A stretch of 64,000 nt of DNA, taken from contig NZ_LN909066.1 in the NCBI RefSeq assembly GCF_001486505.1, positions 1,530,452-1,594,451 on the forward strand, read 5' to 3'. Shown piece by piece: positions 43,144 through 52,331 of this stretch. The notes under the pieces were generated by a model that had not been told where the DNA came from, ran no database searches, and saw nothing but the letters and a program-made list of their open reading frames with translations. The stretch is from Paenibacillus rubinfantis (lineage in GTDB: Bacteria > Bacillota > Bacilli > Paenibacillales > Paenibacillaceae). The position numbers and the translations under genes were made by a program. The stretch's first letter is position 1; each line of letters begins with the position of its first letter.

Positions 43144-43785
43144 CTAATATAGTTGATCCAACTTACGTTGATTGATTTGATATACGTGATCACTTAACAA
43201 GTCGATATCCTCCTTATTGTGACTTGTCAATAGAATGGTCTTCCCAACTTTTTTGTATTCAAGCATCATATCCCGAATATTACTGACACTGGCCTGATCC
43301 AAACCATTAAAGGGTTCGTCGAGCAGCAATACCTCCTGGTTTTCCATTATCGCTTGTGCTAGTGCTAACTTTTGTTTCATCCCCAAAGAGTAGTGCTTTA
43401 CTTTTTGCTTCGACTCTGGATCTAAACCCACACGTTGCATCACGTCTGTAATCTCTTTATCTGTGATTATACGCTGTATATCCGCTAATTTCTTTAAGTT
43501 ATCAAAACCCGACCTCCCCGGTATATACCCCGGGCGGTCAATGATCACTCCAAAGTTTCTTGGAAAAGAGGAGCGCTTCGCCCGATATTTCGGGTCAATA
43601 TGAATCAACCCTCGATCTGGCTTAATAAATCCACAGATCATTTTAAACAAAACCGATTTCCCCGCCCCGTTGTGACCAATAATTCCATAGATTCGCCCGC
43701 TTTCAAACGAAGCTGAGGCTTGCTCAAATAATAAGTTACCACGGAACGATTTATCAATTTTATCAAGTTGAATGATTGACAACAT
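43144..43785 (-). CDS. ABC transporter ATPase
   Basis: A 213-residue ATPase. Walker A GHNGAGKSVLF, signature YSLGMKQKLALAQAI, Walker B VLLLDEPFNGLD, switch His in LLTSHNKEDI. The small size and the LGMKQ signature resemble ATPases of bacteriocin-immunity or ABC-2 export systems. The ATG shares a base with the stop of the permease gene (TAATG). AT-rich, third gene of the cluster. Confidence 0.92.
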   Translation of the reverse strand: MLSIIQLDKIDKSFRGNLLFEQASASFESGRIYGIIGHNGAGKSVLFKMICGFIKPDRGLIHIDPKYRAKRSSFPRNFGVIIDRPGYIPGRSGFDNLKKLADIQRIITDKEITDVMQRVGLDPESKQKVKHYSLGMKQKLALAQAIMENQEVLLLDEPFNGLDQASVSNIRDMMLEYKKVGKTILLTSHNKEDIDLLSDHVYQINQRKLDQLY

Positions 43786-45302
43786 TACCCCTCCCCTTCA
43801 TGAAACACTTTTTTGCTACGAAACAAGATGACGACGATCATCCATTCGATCAAGATGCAAAAGAGCAATTTTCCACTAATGAAATATAGATTCGTATTCT
43901 CGCTTAGCAACCACCCTGAACCATTTAATCCAACTGGCAATACTTGAGTACGATTTAGCCAGCCAGCAACAATTAGTAATCCTAACACCATAAGATTTGA
44001 TGTTCTACTGCGCCAAACCCAATGGACGATAAACACGATCAGCCAATAATTTATCATTTGCAGTAACCCGTTAACAAAATACTGATAGATTAATTTGCCG
44101 ATTGAAACTCTCGGTACAACCGATATGCTAACATCCCACGCAAGTCCTTGGATCACACCAACTAGTATAATTATTAAAGCCCAAAACAATAGCATAAACC
44201 CCAAAAAAAACATGTTTTTTAACATCAAATGACCAAACCAGCGATCATAAGAACGATAACGGATTACCTGATAATACATAGACCCGTTAGTATCATCATT
44301 GAGCTGATATTGGAAGAGATAAATTGCTCCAAAGAAGACAAGGCAATAAAACAAGTAGACTATTAGAGCAGCCCCATCCTCCGATAATCCGAAAAACTGA
44401 CTAAAAAAGTAGTCGCCTAGGGTCTTAAACGAACCCACCTGTTCTATAAACGTTATCAAGATCCCCAATAAACAAAGGAAGAAATAAGCCAAAACGGCTT
44501 GCTTATCTTTAATCCATAGATAGAACCCATTTCGATGCTTAGATATCCAGACGATCAAATAACAAATAAATATACCTCCAATGGGCATGATAAACGAGAT
44601 GACCAATGAAGGAAATGCATAAGCTCCTGAAGAAAGAATCATAAAATTTTCTACTTTTAGCCAGACGCTTCTCTCAGGGAGCATTCGAAAGGATACCAGT
44701 GAACCAATAAAATATACTAATGCCAAGATAGAAAGGCCTATTATTCGCGGGGATAGGACACAAAATGCAGCCATACTGACATGGACAAATATCAAAAAAA
44801 CACCAAGTAATAAGCACTGCAAAAAGCTAGCAAACAGAGGAGGCAATCCAATCCTCTGCAGTACCACGCTGTAATTTCCAGGTACTAGATTGTCCAGAGC
44901 GTAATTACTCCAACTATTTTCAATAGGAATACCTCGCGATACAAGCAATACGATGATAATCCATAATAATAAAAACCAGAAAAGGCTTATAGCGACTTGA
45001 TATATCGTGTATGTGATCCATTGGCTATAACCCTTCATCCTAAGTAATACGGAATAGTCCCATTCTCGCATCAATATGTAACAAGAATTTATCAGCCATA
45101 AGGGAAGCAAAAAGTAATAGATTACTATGTGGTCATTTAACGATTGGGTGATAAGATCCCACTGATTTATGGCCACACCAAATGATAGGGCTGTTTGTTG
45201 CAACCGTTGCAATAGCATGGCTTCGTAAGGAAAAAGAATGATAATAACGACTAACCATTTCCAAGAGATAAACTCGTTCATTATAGTTTTCCATGCTTTC
45301 AT
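43785..45302 (-). CDS. Large ABC-2-like membrane protein
   Basis: About 505 residues with ten to twelve hydrophobic segments and no recognised soluble domain. The ATG at 45302 overlaps the upstream stop (ATGA), which argues for the start MKAWKTIMNEFISWKW rather than the longer frame from 45395. No family is recognised; as partner of the adjacent ATPase it is probably a permease subunit of an exporter or immunity pump. AT-rich and Trp/Phe/Ile-rich. Confidence 0.8.
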   Translation of the reverse strand: MKAWKTIMNEFISWKWLVVIIILFPYEAMLLQRLQQTALSFGVAINQWDLITQSLNDHIVIYYFLLPLWLINSCYILMREWDYSVLLRMKGYSQWITYTIYQVAISLFWFLLLWIIIVLLVSRGIPIENSWSNYALDNLVPGNYSVVLQRIGLPPLFASFLQCLLLGVFLIFVHVSMAAFCVLSPRIIGLSILALVYFIGSLVSFRMLPERSVWLKVENFMILSSGAYAFPSLVISFIMPIGGIFICYLIVWISKHRNGFYLWIKDKQAVLAYFFLCLLGILITFIEQVGSFKTLGDYFFSQFFGLSEDGAALIVYLFYCLVFFGAIYLFQYQLNDDTNGSMYYQVIRYRSYDRWFGHLMLKNMFFLGFMLLFWALIIILVGVIQGLAWDVSISVVPRVSIGKLIYQYFVNGLLQMINYWLIVFIVHWVWRSRTSNLMVLGLLIVAGWLNRTQVLPVGLNGSGWLLSENTNLYFISGKLLFCILIEWMIVVILFRSKKVFHEGEG

Positions 45303-46135
45303 TGCATACGATCCAATCTGTTTGCGAGAATAAGATAACTCAACAAGAATAAACATACTATTATTAAAGCAGCCGTTGGTACTAAAGATGTCCAAATCGG
45401 CAACTGCATATAGTTAAAGGGGAAAATTGCTTGAAAAAACTGATATTTCACCATACCAAAAGCCCCCATAAAGAAGCTTTCTACTAGATAAAATCCAAAA
45501 GGAATAGATAAAGCGAGAAATTTATTGTCTAAGAGAAGGACAAGCAAAAGTGCAAATGTTGCAAATAATGCTGCATTTATGGCTACCCATAGCGAGTAGA
45601 TAAATCCATAAGTGACTTCACCATAGGCTAGCAATTGAGAAAAAGTGTTTTGGGTTAAAGTATATTCTTGAACCGTGGTTCCGTTAAGTGCAAAAAAAGA
45701 TGGGTCATAGCGAACCAATCCAATAACGGGTTCGACATAATATGCGAAAATAAAATAAGCAAAAATAAAAATAAAAAAGACACCAAAAGTTAATACAAAA
45801 TTTGTAACGATTTTAATCCTTAATAATTTTTTGAGCGAGATCCGCAACCTGGTGTAAACTATAAACCTATTGTTAACTTCCTGTGCAAACATTCCTGTGT
45901 ATACGAACACTGCAAAAATAACAAATACAATCGGTACAAAGCTATCCAGAAAAAAAGTGAATACATCGTATTCGCTATTAAAAGTGTACTGGGAGTGTCG
46001 AAGCAAAAAATATATCATGGGAAGTAACATGATAACCAAACAACTCAAAAACCACTTTGGCGTACAAACACTGCGGATTTCATCATGAATCGTATAGTTA
46101 TGAATGATTATACACCCTTTCAGTTGCTTCTCCAT
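45299..46135 (-). CDS. ABC-2-like membrane protein
   Basis: A 278-residue protein with six hydrophobic segments (for example FFLDSFVPIVFVIFAVFVY and FALLLVLLLDNKFLALSI). The N-terminus carries a short cytoplasmic part. No good ribosome site lies before ATG 46135; instead a 20-codon ORF ends directly against it (TAAATG), so translation is probably coupled. Partner of the downstream membrane protein and ATPase. Substrate unknown. Confidence 0.8.
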   Translation of the reverse strand: MEKQLKGCIIIHNYTIHDEIRSVCTPKWFLSCLVIMLLPMIYFLLRHSQYTFNSEYDVFTFFLDSFVPIVFVIFAVFVYTGMFAQEVNNRFIVYTRLRISLKKLLRIKIVTNFVLTFGVFFIFIFAYFIFAYYVEPVIGLVRYDPSFFALNGTTVQEYTLTQNTFSQLLAYGEVTYGFIYSLWVAINAALFATFALLLVLLLDNKFLALSIPFGFYLVESFFMGAFGMVKYQFFQAIFPFNYMQLPIWTSLVPTAALIIVCLFLLSYLILANRLDRMQ

Positions 46136-46198
46136 TTATAAACGATATTTGTTGAATCCGTAGAGGGCGTGAAGGTTTTTCCTTTTGATGAATTCCAT
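46136..46198 (-). CDS. 20-residue leader ORF coupled to the ABC cluster
   Basis: ATG at 46198 is nine bases after GAGGG and encodes a basic, aromatic peptide (MEFIKRKNLHALYG, ending NKYRL). Its TAA is directly followed by the ATG of the membrane protein. It may be a translational leader or a signalling/toxic peptide handled by the transporter. A possible promoter (TTGCAA, 17 bases, TAGGAT on the minus strand) begins at 46264. Confidence 0.4.
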   Translation of the reverse strand: MEFIKRKNLHALYGFNKYRL

Positions 46199-46420
46199 TC
46201 CACTATACCCTCAATAGAATATTATTTACATTATTATCCTATTACACTACTCTTTTATTTGCAAACTAAGATGCCGCACTAGAAGACCAAGCGGCCGCCA
46301 GACCGGCCGAGGCCAAGCCCCAAGCGGCGGCGACCGCGCTGATCTGTGGGTTCGACGTCCGGCCAAGGAAAAACCGCTGGAAGCGATCTGACCGAGTTCC
46401 AGCGCAGAAGATATCCGCCA
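46199..46420. other. Junction between AT-rich island and GC-rich flank
   Basis: Composition changes abruptly near 46265: AT-rich promoter DNA on the left, about 65-70% GC on the right. The GC-rich part contains a 51-codon minus-strand frame that starts at TAATG on the metallophosphatase stop (46266-46421), Ala-rich at its end and lacking a ribosome site; more likely a gene remnant or chance frame. Confidence 0.4.
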
Positions 46421-47659
46421 TTAACGGGTCAGCGTAAACTCATCCAACCTGCGACCGTCCACGGTATAAGCCGTGTAAGTTAACGTCCGCTCGCTTACGG
46501 TGATCCCGGCAAACGTCTGCTTGTTGGGTTGAGTATGCACGGCGTGGTAGAACTTATCTTTTTTTAACTCATTAAATTTGGAACCGGAGGTGTTGGTGAC
46601 GACATAGACGGTCCCATTGCCGTCTTGGGCGATTTGACCATCCTGCAAGGGATAGGACCGGGAATATTCATGGTTGTGTCCCTGGAGCACCAGATCCACG
46701 CCAAACTCCTCGAAGATCGGGATCCATTCCTCGATTTTCTCATATTGATTGCCGCCATAAGCGGGTCGATGCATCGCCACGATTGTCCAAGGCTGGGGGT
46801 TTTTGCGCAGATCCTCCCTTAACCAAGCGGCCTGTCGCGTGATCTTCGACTCCGTATTCAGCACAACAATATGGGTAAATCCATAATCAAAGGAATACGT
46901 GGTCCCCGGCGTAGCCCCTTCCGCTCCGTTCTCCGGTACAAGAAAATGTGATGCAAACGCCGAAGCATCTCCAGAAACTTCGTCATGATTGCCAGCCACT
47001 GGCATCAGCGGCACGCGAGTGAGCCATTTGGAAGCTTGTCCAAACAGCCATTTCCACCCCTGCGCATCGTCCGGGTTCTCCGTCATATCCCCGTTATGCA
47101 CGATGAACCGGGCGTCCGGAAACGTTTGGAACGCCTTGTCCAGCGTTCGCGCCCACAGCTTAAAGTCCTCCTTCTTCTCCCCTTGCGAATCCGTTACGTT
47201 GAGGAATGTAAACGCCTGAGGCTCCGCGGTTTCCGTCACAAAGCCGGCCGGTTCGCTCCACCCGTCCTCCTGCCCGTTGCCCACGCGATAAACATACTTT
47301 GTTCCCGGGCGAAGGCTGGTAGCCAGCACCTTGTACACGGTCTGCCACTTGCCGTCGTCCCCCTTCCTCTCGGACGATTCTGCTTCAAAGCGGAGCACCT
47401 CGGCTTCGTTCCAGGAGGTAACGGGCTCCGCCCCCTCCACCAGTTGTAGAATCCCCGCTTCCTCTGCCTTTCCTTCCGTCTGCCAGGTGAACGCCATTGT
47501 CGTCCGCGCATCCCCGCCGATCGTCATCACGATCGATTGGGGCTTCGGTACGGCGGATTCGTTGGCCTGTTGTATTTTTAGCCAACCCCAAATGATGCCT
47601 CCGAGCAACAATACAAAGATTAGTCCCCCCAGCCAAACCATCGCTCTCCGACCCTTCAT
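46421..47659 (-). CDS. Metallophosphatase, purple-acid-phosphatase-like, membrane-anchored
   Basis: About 412 residues. One N-terminal helix (MVWLGGLIFVLLLGGIIWGW) anchors it outside. Residues about 40-140 form an Fn3-like domain found in purple acid phosphatases. The catalytic metallophosphoesterase core shows LNVTDSQGEKK, VHNGDMTEN (GD), VAGNHDE (GNHD), AMHRPAYGG and LQGHNHEYSR (GHxH). The ATG at 47659 follows AAAGGAGC. It is divergent from a VTC/CotH operon, and both may act in extracellular phosphate chemistry. Confidence 0.93.
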   Translation of the reverse strand: MKGRRAMVWLGGLIFVLLLGGIIWGWLKIQQANESAVPKPQSIVMTIGGDARTTMAFTWQTEGKAEEAGILQLVEGAEPVTSWNEAEVLRFEAESSERKGDDGKWQTVYKVLATSLRPGTKYVYRVGNGQEDGWSEPAGFVTETAEPQAFTFLNVTDSQGEKKEDFKLWARTLDKAFQTFPDARFIVHNGDMTENPDDAQGWKWLFGQASKWLTRVPLMPVAGNHDEVSGDASAFASHFLVPENGAEGATPGTTYSFDYGFTHIVVLNTESKITRQAAWLREDLRKNPQPWTIVAMHRPAYGGNQYEKIEEWIPIFEEFGVDLVLQGHNHEYSRSYPLQDGQIAQDGNGTVYVVTNTSGSKFNELKKDKFYHAVHTQPNKQTFAGITVSERTLTYTAYTVDGRRLDEFTLTR

Positions 47660-47860
47660 ATAAACAAGCTCCTTTTGGATTTCCCTTAAGATACGGCTCA
47701 TGGACGTTCTCTGTCAACCTAACGACTTACACAATTTTACATTTGTCAACGCAGTGTTAAAACTTTCAGTTGATTTTCAGGTTGCGTTAAGTGGACAATC
47801 AGCGAACCTTGATAGGATAGTTGTCATAACTCAAACGGTTCCCGAGAAAAGAGGTGCAAC

Positions 47861-48580
47861 TTGAACTTGAACCAAAACCTGAAGTACCGCCACGAGCTGA
47901 AATTTATGATCAACCGCCACCAGTATTATATCCTCCGGCAGCGGTTACGGGGGTTAGCCCGGCATGACGAGCATGCGGGACAGAGCGGTGAATACCATAT
48001 TCGCAGCCTTTATTTTGACGATATCGACAACTCCGCGCTGCACGATAAATTAGGAGGCCTCCGTGACCGCCGCAAATACCGAATCCGGATTTACAACCGG
48101 CGGGACGACTTGATCCATTTCGAGAAAAAGCTCAAAACTGGCGATTATATCGCCAAAGTTAAAGAGCGGTTGACCCGGGAGACGGTGGATGCCATCCTGG
48201 CCGGAAATCTCGAAGTGCTGAACGTGCCGGAAAAGCCGCTGCTATATGAGCTTTACCTTGAGATGAAGCAGCGTCTGCTAGCACCGCAGGTGATCGTCGA
48301 CTATGTGCGTGAACCGTTCGTTTGTCCAAACGGCAACGTGCGGATCACATTTGATAAGGAGCTGCGGACCGGACTCCACGCGGTCGACTTGTTTGACCCG
48401 GAATTACGGCCCGTTTCGGCTCTCGACGATCAGCTCATCATTCTAGAGGTCAAATACGACGAGTATATCCCGGAATATCTTCGGGCCGCCCTGCAACTGG
48501 AGGGGCTCAGACAGCAATCCGCATCCAAATACGTCATTTGCCGCAAATATTTGAAGACCAACACATGGGAGGATTATTGA
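47861..48580 (+). CDS. VTC-domain protein (polyphosphate polymerase-like)
   Basis: A 239-residue protein with the VTC tunnel fold: KYRHELKFMINRHQYYILRQRL, YHIRSLYFDD, KYRIRIYNRRDDLIHFEKK, and the late ILEVKYDEYIPEYLR. The basic residues lining the tunnel are conserved. Eukaryotic VTC4 makes polyphosphate, but the bacterial role is not proven. Start is TTG behind AAAGAGGTGC. It opens a three-gene operon with DUF4956 and CotH, a frequent Paenibacillus arrangement. Confidence 0.9.
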   Translation: MNLNQNLKYRHELKFMINRHQYYILRQRLRGLARHDEHAGQSGEYHIRSLYFDDIDNSALHDKLGGLRDRRKYRIRIYNRRDDLIHFEKKLKTGDYIAKVKERLTRETVDAILAGNLEVLNVPEKPLLYELYLEMKQRLLAPQVIVDYVREPFVCPNGNVRITFDKELRTGLHAVDLFDPELRPVSALDDQLIILEVKYDEYIPEYLRAALQLEGLRQQSASKYVICRKYLKTNTWEDY

Positions 48581-48583
48581 TCT

Positions 48584-49288
48584 ATGAATGCAACAAACCC
48601 TGCAACAACAACGACCAATTTTAGCGATATTGTCAAAAATTCCATTCTGGACAACTTTGCTTCGGACATCAGCGTAAGTAAAATCATTATCACGTTAGGC
48701 GTCTCGTTCCTTATTGGGCTGTTCATCTTTATTTTGTATAAACGGGTATTTAGCGGAGTGCTGTACTCGAAAAGCTTCAACGTCTCGCTCATCGGCATGA
48801 CGATGGTCACCGCGATGGTTATTATCGCCGTCAATTCCAACCTGGTACTATCGCTGGGTATGGTCGGCGCCCTGTCGATCGTCCGCTTCCGTACACCGAT
48901 CAAAGATCCAACCGATCTGATCTTCCTGTTCTGGGCCGCTGCCGCCGGGATTGTTGCCGGGGCCGGGTTTTATGCGCTGGCTGCCATCGGTTCGGCGGTG
49001 ATTGGCCTTATCTTGTTCCTGTTTATTAAGAGCAGCTCGCTGGAAACTCCTTATCTGCTGGTGGTTAACTGTGAAAGCGATGAAAGCGAGAAGCTGGTTC
49101 ATTCGCAAATCGGACAGATGGTCAAACGCTACAACGTGAAACAAAAAACCGTCACATCCGGCAACATCGAAATGACGCTGGAGGTTCGCTTGCGCGATCA
49201 GGAAGGCAAGTTCGTCAACCAAATTACCGGGCTCGGCGGCGTCAAAAATGCCGTGTTGATCAGCTATAACGGCGATTACGTAGCCTAA
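48584..49288 (+). CDS. DUF4956 membrane protein
   Basis: A 234-residue protein with an N-terminal soluble helix, four membrane helices (about residues 30-140) and a C-terminal cytoplasmic ferredoxin-like domain. The conserved segment LVLSLGMVGALSIVRFRTPIKDPTDLIFLFWAAA identifies the DUF4956 family (residues about 87-120). It lies between VTC and CotH genes and probably forms the membrane part of the same system. Function unknown. Confidence 0.92.
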   Translation: MNATNPATTTTNFSDIVKNSILDNFASDISVSKIIITLGVSFLIGLFIFILYKRVFSGVLYSKSFNVSLIGMTMVTAMVIIAVNSNLVLSLGMVGALSIVRFRTPIKDPTDLIFLFWAAAAGIVAGAGFYALAAIGSAVIGLILFLFIKSSSLETPYLLVVNCESDESEKLVHSQIGQMVKRYNVKQKTVTSGNIEMTLEVRLRDQEGKFVNQITGLGGVKNAVLISYNGDYVA

Positions 49289-49310
49289 CGGAACCCGGAG
49301 GTGAAGGAGA

Positions 49311-50449
49311 ATGAAACGCAAAGGGACCCGGCTGTTGCTTTGGACTTGCGTGGGGCTGTTGTTTTTTGGCTTGATTGCCTGTGAAGCAATGAAGACCGGT
49401 GGTGGAGCCGGGACGAACGGGCAATCGGACACCGCCGGGGAGCGAGTGGTCTCTGCGGAAGAGAAAAAGCTGGATGAAGAGGTGTTTCCTAAGGACCTAG
49501 TGGTCGACGTGAAAATTACGATCGATGAGGCTGATTTCCAGGACATGCTGGACAATGCCAGTGCCGAGGAATTCAAAACGGCGTCGGTGGATTACAACGG
49601 GCGGCATTTCGATAACGTCGGGATCCGCACCAAAGGTAATTTGAGCCTGCGCAGCGTTGTGCAGATGAGCGATTCCGATCGGTACAGTTTTAAGCTGTCT
49701 TTTGACGAGTATGTGAATCAAACGTTGGACGGCATTCAAAAAATCAATTTGAACAATAACTACAGCGACGCCACGTCCATGCGGGAGTTTCTGACCTATG
49801 AGCTGGCCGAGCAGATGGGATTGCCTACACCCAAATATTCGTATGTCAACGTGTACGTGAATGGGGAGCTATGGGGATTCTATCTCGCGGTGGAGCAGAT
49901 TGGCGATGCCTATCTGGAGCGGCATTTTGGCAACGCCTACGGGGCCTTGTACAAGGGGGAAATGACCGGCAGCGGCAGCGATTTGACCTGGCTGGGCGAC
50001 GATCCGTCGGCGTATACCGGGCTGGCGCAGAAGTCGGAAACGACAAACGGTGATATATTGATCGATATGCTGGATGAATTAAATAACGGCAGCGACTATG
50101 AAAAATACATCAACGTGCCGGACGCGCTCGGTTATATCGCGCTGAACGTGCTGACGAACAATATGGACAGTTACCTTGGCAGCAACAAGCAAAACTACTA
50201 CCTGTATGAAGACGACGGCGTCTTCTCCATCCTGCCGTGGGATTATAACATGGCCTTTGGCGGCATGGGCGGCGGCATGGGTGGCATGGGCCGGGGCGGC
50301 GGATTCGGCCGGGGCGCGAACGCGGCCGCTTTGGAGCAACGGCTCCAGCCGCAGGCAGCAGCAGCGAGGCCCTGCTTACCGGCATCTCCCTGCTGGTGCT
50401 GCTGGGTGTCGCCGCCTTTGTTGCTTTCTTCCGCCGCAAACGGCTCTAA
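49311..50449 (+). pseudogene. CotH-kinase-family lipoprotein, internally deleted and frameshifted
   Basis: A lipoprotein start (LIACEAM, Cys24) leads into the CotH kinase-like fold: VDVKITIDEADFQDML, KIIN-type NLNNNYSDATSMREFL, LPTPKYSYVNVYVNGELWGFYLAVEQ and SILPWDYNMAFGG. Then a Gly/Met-rich stretch ends the similarity. In the +2 frame from about 50330 to the TAA at 50447 lies a normal C-terminal anchor, EALLTGISLLVLLGVAAF plus RRKRL. The in-frame reading instead runs on to 50591 with no meaningful sequence. A deletion through the Gly-rich repeats has probably removed about 150-250 residues and shifted frame. It could also be an assembly error. Confidence 0.75.
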
Positions 50450-50640
50450 ATCGAAAATGTATCTGATTTTTCGCATAGAATATCGGCGTAACGGCCCAAA
50501 ATCCGAAATGTATTCGGTTTTTCATACAGATTTTGGGCCTACGTCCCTCTTTCGGGTAAATGTATATGAAATTTCATATACATTCCGCTAAAATCGCGGA
50601 AACCCCCAAAATGTATTCGGTTTTTCGTATACATTGACGG
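50450..50640. repeat. Second palindrome array, AATGTAT/ATACATT type
   Basis: Four inverted repeats are centred near 50468, 50518, 50571 and 50622, spaced 50-53 bp. The third (50559-50584) is a perfect 26-bp palindrome; the fourth pairs AATGTAT with ATACATT (50610-50635); the second lies inside an outer perfect 11-bp stem, GGCCCAAAATC/GATTTTGGGCC (50493-50539). The first is imperfect. Layout matches the array at 36.9-37.4 kb. Confidence 0.85.
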
Positions 50641-50678
50641 TCGCCCGAACGCTCGAGGCCGAACTCGCCTCAAACAAA

Positions 50679-50710
50679 GAAAAAACCTGCATCCAAATGC
50701 AGGTTTTTTC
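50679..50710. terminator. Bidirectional intrinsic terminator
   Basis: GAAAAAACCTGCAT, CCAA loop, ATGCAGGTTTTTTC: a perfect 14-bp stem between CotH and the convergent YesN gene. Confidence 0.9.
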
Positions 50711-50735
50711 TTATTTACGGCGGCAAGCCCCGCCC

Positions 50736-52331
50736 CTACGCCCCCTGTTCCCGGAACTCGGTTGGCGTCATGCCGGTGACCTTTTTGAACACCTGGGTGA
50801 AGTAGCGCGGGTCCTGGTAACCAACCATCGGGGCCACCTGGAACACCTTGACGTGGCTGTTTTTCAGAATATACTTGGCCTTCTCGATCCGGCATTCCGT
50901 CAAATATTCAAGGAACGTGTAGCCGGTCACCTGCTTAAACAGCAGGCAAAAATGGCTGATGCTCAAGTCGGCCCGCTCCGCAACCTCCTCCATGCTAAGG
51001 TCCTTATGGTAGTTGCTGAGAATGTACTCTTGCGTTTTGGCGATCACCGTCTGCACGTTGTCCTTGAACTGGCTTTCCTGGCTCTCGCTGATCCATCGGC
51101 CGAAATTCGCTTTGAGCAGCCCAATCATTTCATGCAGCGTCCCCAGCGATTGCAGCTCCTGCAGCAAGCCTTCCAGCGACCACTCCGACAGGAGGTTCAT
51201 CTGCTCGTATTGCCGGAACATGACCACCGTCAGTTCCACGATAATCCGCTCGGCCGCTTCCTTCGAGAAAGCCTGCTCCTCGATATATTGCTTCGTCTCA
51301 TCCAAGGCGGTTAACAGCCGCTCCCGGTTTAACGTCCGGATACTGTCCAGAAGCACCGCTTCCAAGGGCTTCGGATATTTCGCCTCCCGGTCCGCCCCGG
51401 TCTCCCGGCTCGGGTGATCGATAAACACGCCCGCCCGATCGCTGTAAAACCGCTGATACAACGCCCTTGTGGCGCTTTGATACGCCTCGCTCAAACGCTC
51501 TAGCCCCGCTGCCGTTTGGCTGAAGCCAATCGAGCAGGACAGCTTGGTGTAGGTTAGGAGCTGCCGGATCACATCGCTGCCAAGCTCCTCCTTATGGTCC
51601 GAGAGCGTGCTGGGAAACAGCAATACCCACTCCCCGCCATGAAAAGGGAACATCGTCAGCGCCCCATGCGCCATCGACCATTCTCCCAAAATGTTACGAA
51701 CCGCGAACAGCCACAGCCGCCGCTCCTCCGGCGACCACTGCTCATTTAGCTTCACGAAATGATCCAACTGGATCACCGCCATAAAATAATCCTGCATCAG
51801 CTCGCTGTTCTCCAGCCAGCGCATATGCTGCAAATGGCTTTGGCTCTGGTTGCCTTCGATAAATTCGGCAAACATGCGCTCCCTCGCCAGCATAGACAAC
51901 ACCTGCACCGAATGCAGCAGCTTGTCGTTCTCCATCTGCTTCTCCAAGGTTTTCTTGGCCCGCCGGATCATCTCGATCAGCTCGTCATGGTCGATCGGCT
52001 TCAGCAGATAGTCGAAGGCGCCTTCCCGCAGCGCCTCGCGCGCATATTCAAACTCCCCATAACCGCTGACGAAAATAAACAGCCGGTTTGCGTTTTCCGC
52101 CAGCACCTCCTTCATCAGCGTGATTCCGTCCATCCCCGGCATGCGAATGTCGCTGATGATCATATGGGGCGACAACTCGTGGACGAGCTGCAGCGCCGCC
52201 TCGCCGCCCCGCGCCTCACCCACGATCTCCAGATCCAGCTCCTCCCAGGGCACGGCCACTCTCAAGCTGCGCAAAATCACCGGTTCATCATCCACCAAAA
52301 TGACCCGATATTTCTCTCCTTTAGCTACCAT
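50736..52331 (-). CDS. YesN-type response regulator (AraC output)
   Basis: About 531 residues. Receiver: VILVDDEPVILRSLRV, Asp in MIISDIRMPGMDG, LLKPIDHDELIEMI. C-terminal AraC domain: SMEEVADRADLSISHFCLLFK, VFQVAPMVGYQDPRYFTQVF and MTPTEFREQ. The ATG at 52331 has GGGAGGTG upstream and overlaps the solute-binding-protein stop by seven bases. It works with the YesM kinase at 53724-55463, two genes upstream. Confidence 0.95.
   Translation of the reverse strand: MVAKGEKYRVILVDDEPVILRSLRVAVPWEELDLEIVGEARGGEAALQLVHELSPHMIISDIRMPGMDGITLMKEVLAENANRLFIFVSGYGEFEYAREALREGAFDYLLKPIDHDELIEMIRRAKKTLEKQMENDKLLHSVQVLSMLARERMFAEFIEGNQSQSHLQHMRWLENSELMQDYFMAVIQLDHFVKLNEQWSPEERRLWLFAVRNILGEWSMAHGALTMFPFHGGEWVLLFPSTLSDHKEELGSDVIRQLLTYTKLSCSIGFSQTAAGLERLSEAYQSATRALYQRFYSDRAGVFIDHPSRETGADREAKYPKPLEAVLLDSIRTLNRERLLTALDETKQYIEEQAFSKEAAERIIVELTVVMFRQYEQMNLLSEWSLEGLLQELQSLGTLHEMIGLLKANFGRWISESQESQFKDNVQTVIAKTQEYILSNYHKDLSMEEVAERADLSISHFCLLFKQVTGYTFLEYLTECRIEKAKYILKNSHVKVFQVAPMVGYQDPRYFTQVFKKVTGMTPTEFREQGA

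Noticed and set aside
46266..46421. 51-codon gene starting at TAATG of the metallophosphatase stop
   Set aside because: No ribosome site, Ala-rich low-complexity end, and it lies exactly in the GC-rich border segment; kept only as a note in the junction feature.
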